Source of the DNA: Hyphomicrobiales bacterium
GTDB taxonomy: Bacteria > Pseudomonadota > Alphaproteobacteria > Rhizobiales > Aestuariivirgaceae
Assembly: GCA_027051995.1 (NCBI GenBank)
Contig: JALUFY010000007.1
Span: 1 to 6,604 of the forward strand
DNA: 6,604 bases
Direction: 5' to 3'
Part shown: positions 1 through 6,604 of the stretch, piece after piece
How positions within the stretch are numbered: the stretch's first letter is position 1
Layout of the letters: the number at the start of each line of letters is the position of its first letter
The notes under the pieces: model-generated
Databases searched by the model: none
What the model was told of the DNA's origin: nothing
Seen by the model: only the letters and a program-made list of their open reading frames with translations
Translations under genes and position numbers: made by a program

Positions 1-57
1 TCCTGGCTCCAGGCGGCCCCGCCGCACAAGAGAATTCCGGGCCGCCTGGAGCCAGGA
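1..57. repeat. Perfect 19-bp inverted repeat at the window edge
   Basis: The left arm (1-19, TCCTGGCTCCAGGCGGCCC) is exactly the reverse complement of the right arm (39-57). The 19-nt loop (20-38) contains GAATTC. The left arm also holds smaller self-complementary pieces (CCTGG-CT-CCAGG at 2-13; GGCGG-CC-CCGCC at 12-23), so alternative folds exist. The right arm is followed on the plus strand by AAAAATCAC, not a T-run, so it is not a classical intrinsic terminator for plus-strand transcription. Whether a T-run follows it on the minus strand cannot be seen, because that side lies outside the window. It could be the terminator of an unseen minus-strand transcript, a T-less terminator of a gene entering from the left, or a dispersed palindromic repeat. 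The inverted repeat is certain; its role is not. Confidence 0.85.
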
Positions 58-183
58 AAAATCACTAAAATTGCCGGGACTGTCTTAACTCTTCGTTTGC
101 CCTGCCCCGCAATCGGCATGATTCCTTCATTTGTCTGCCCGATTCCCGCCCAAAGACCGTCACCGGTCATTGCGACATTGCGC

Positions 184-207
184 CTCATCAAGGGCGGGCT
201 TGATGAG
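184..207 (+). promoter_or_regulatory. 9-bp inverted repeat in the VOC gene leader, possible operator or leader hairpin
   Basis: CTCATCAAG (184-192) and CTTGATGAG (199-207) are perfect reverse complements around a 6-nt loop (GGCGGG). A third related half-site, GCATCA at 212-217, follows immediately and pairs with the TGATG at 201-205. The element ends 15 nt before the Shine-Dalgarno sequence of the VOC gene. This arrangement suits either an operator for a dimeric repressor or an RNA hairpin near the ribosome-binding site; the sequence alone does not decide. No convincing -35/-10 pair was found in 58-234, so the promoter position is unknown. Confidence 0.4.
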
Positions 208-222
208 ACATGCATCAAAGAG

Positions 223-228
223 AGGGAG
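223..228 (+). promoter_or_regulatory. Shine-Dalgarno sequence of the VOC gene
   Basis: AGGGAG lies 6 nt before the ATG at 235, within a purine-rich run (219-233). It decides the start: the same frame is open upstream to an ATG at 97, but that ATG has no comparable ribosome-binding site, and the extra 46 residues do not resemble the VOC fold. Confidence 0.75.
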
Positions 229-234
229 AGAGAC

Positions 235-675
235 ATGGCGAATCCTGTCGAGAAATGGTGGCACGAACTGAACTGCTGGGACGCGCGCGCCGCCATATCC
301 TTTTATGGCCGCACCCTGGGCTGGCAGTTTGATGATATTCCGCTGGCGGACGGAAGCTCCTACTGGGTGGCGCGCAAGAACGGCGCGCCGGTGTGCGGCC
401 TGTTCGCTCTCGACAGGAAGCTGCATCGCGGCATCCCCGCCCACTGGATGACCTACATGACCGTGACCAGCATGGACGCCGCCGTGCGCGCCTCGGCCTT
501 CGCCGGAGGCAGGGTGTCTCGCGCCCCGCTGCGCGTGCCGGGCCTGGGCAGGCTGGCCATCGTCACCGACGCCGCGGAAGCGCTCATCGGTCTCATCGAG
601 CCGGAGGCTCCCCACCCGCTGGCCATGCCGCCGCTGCGCGAAAACGCGCCGCATGGCCACCACCTGATGAACTGA
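235..675 (+). CDS. VOC (glyoxalase/bleomycin-resistance fold) family protein
   Basis: This gene encodes a 146-residue protein of the vicinal oxygen chelate superfamily, probably soluble and cytoplasmic because no signal peptide or membrane segment is visible. The start is the ATG preceded by AGGGAG. Two beta-alpha-beta-beta-beta modules can be recognised. Module one covers residues 5-60 (WWHELNCWDARAAISFYG then LGWQF, typical of the COG3324-like group). Module two covers about 69-123 (HWMTYMTV, then MDAAVRASAFAGGRV, then LIGLIEP). H10, H70 and E122 sit where VOC enzymes often place metal ligands, but I cannot confirm a full set. The usual 'DPxGA' before the last strand reads DAAEA here. The substrate is unknown: relatives include dioxygenases, lyases, isomerases and antibiotic-binding proteins. 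The gene stands alone, convergent with rpoC, and shares its terminator. A specific enzyme name is not justified. Confidence 0.85.
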   Translation: MANPVEKWWHELNCWDARAAISFYGRTLGWQFDDIPLADGSSYWVARKNGAPVCGLFALDRKLHRGIPAHWMTYMTVTSMDAAVRASAFAGGRVSRAPLRVPGLGRLAIVTDAAEALIGLIEPEAPHPLAMPPLRENAPHGHHLMN

Positions 676-702
676 CCGCAAGAACAAGAAACGGAAAAAG
701 GC

Positions 703-735
703 AAAGGCCCGCCGGTTTCTCACCGGCGGGCCTTT
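703..735. terminator. Bidirectional intrinsic terminator between the VOC gene and rpoC
   Basis: A perfect 14-bp stem is formed by AAAGGCCCGCCGGT (703-716) and ACCGGCGGGCCTTT (722-735) around a 5-nt loop. On the plus strand it is followed by a T-rich stretch (733-749), terminating the VOC transcript 27 nt after its stop codon. On the minus strand the A-run at 695-699 becomes a U-run, terminating the rpoBC transcript about 40 nt after the rpoC stop. It marks the end of the rpoBC operon. A small extra stem (CGGCT 757-761 with AGCCG 766-770) lies between it and rpoC. Confidence 0.93.
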
Positions 736-776
736 TCATTGTTTGTTTTGATCTGCCGGCTCGCAAGCCGCGCGGA

Positions 777-5132
<4,356 letters not shown>

Positions 5133-5142
5133 TTCGCTTCGT

Positions 5143-5148
5143 CTCCTT
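5143..5148 (-). promoter_or_regulatory. Shine-Dalgarno sequence of rpoC
   Basis: On the minus strand AAGGAG lies 10 nt before the rpoC ATG (5130-5132). It is part of the self-complementary stretch CTCCTGAAGGAG (minus strand, 5154-5143), so it could pair with the CTCCT just upstream in a 4-5 bp stem with a tiny loop. It supports the chosen start, which also matches the conserved beginning of beta' proteins. Confidence 0.8.
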
Positions 5149-5194
5149 CAGGAGCGAGCCTCGGCGGGCTCTTGAAAATCTCGTGTTCGACGGG

Positions 5195-5227
5195 GCGGGC
5201 GGCCTGCCCGGACTGGCGGCCGCCCGC
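5195..5227 (-). promoter_or_regulatory. GC-rich hairpin in the rpoB-rpoC spacer
   Basis: GCGGGCGGCC (5195-5204) and GGCCGCCCGC (5218-5227) are perfect reverse complements, giving a 10-bp all-GC stem with a 13-nt loop. It begins about 18 nt after the rpoB stop codon on the minus strand. No T-run follows directly (the nearest is TTTT at 5175-5178, about 16 nt later), so full termination is unlikely and rpoC would still be read from the same transcript. An RNA processing or stability element, or an attenuation site, is possible. A weaker stem (GAGCC 5156-5160 with GGCTC 5167-5171) lies between it and the rpoC ribosome-binding site. Confidence 0.5.
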
Positions 5228-5245
5228 GCCCCTTCGCAAATTGCA

Positions 5246-6604
<1,359 letters not shown>

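Noticed and set aside
71..99. Possible sigma-70-type promoter beginning TTGCCG
   Set aside because: At the normal spacing the -10 position reads CGTTTG or similar, far from the consensus, so it was not listed as a feature.
155..168. GACCG-TCAC-CGGTC short inverted repeat
   Set aside because: A 5-bp stem is readily found by chance in GC-rich DNA and nothing around it supports a role.
97..234. A 46-codon N-terminal extension of the VOC gene from the ATG at 97
   Set aside because: The extension has no good ribosome-binding site, does not resemble the fold, and would translate through the inverted repeat. The ATG at 235 has AGGGAG at the right spacing and begins just before the conserved first strand.

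Overview
The window is a GC-rich stretch of bacterial chromosome dominated by the two largest genes of the transcription machinery, both read on the minus strand. It holds the 3' third of rpoB (entering from the right edge) and a complete rpoC. The protein sequences look alphaproteobacterial: the linker upstream of the RpoB active-site lysines and the RpoC start ([12 protein letters not shown]) resemble that class. The absence of rpsL/rpsG/fusA directly after rpoC fits lineages such as Caulobacterales/Maricaulales, where as I recall the str operon lies elsewhere. That placement is inference from memory of the families, not from a database search.

Layout from left to right. Positions 1-57 form a perfect 19-bp inverted repeat of unknown role at the window edge. 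Positions 58-234 are a non-coding leader with a 9-bp inverted repeat (184-207) and a good Shine-Dalgarno sequence. Positions 235-675 (+) encode a small single-domain VOC (glyoxalase/bleomycin-resistance fold) protein. Positions 703-735 are a strong bidirectional terminator between this gene and the convergent rpoC. Positions 777-5132 (-) are rpoC, with all catalytic and zinc-binding residues intact and a long Ala/Glu-rich C-terminal tail. Positions 5133-5245 are the rpoB-rpoC spacer, which contains a GC-rich hairpin and the rpoC ribosome-binding site. Positions 5246-6604 (-) are the rpoB C-terminal part.

RpoB (beta) and RpoC (beta') together form the catalytic core of RNA polymerase and are co-transcribed; the operon ends at the shared terminator. 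The VOC gene points the other way and nothing in the sequence links it functionally to transcription. I see no mobile element, CRISPR array, tRNA or rRNA, and no new multi-gene system. The points worth a second look are small: the edge inverted repeat, the operator-like repeat before the VOC gene, the spacer hairpin and the RpoC tail.
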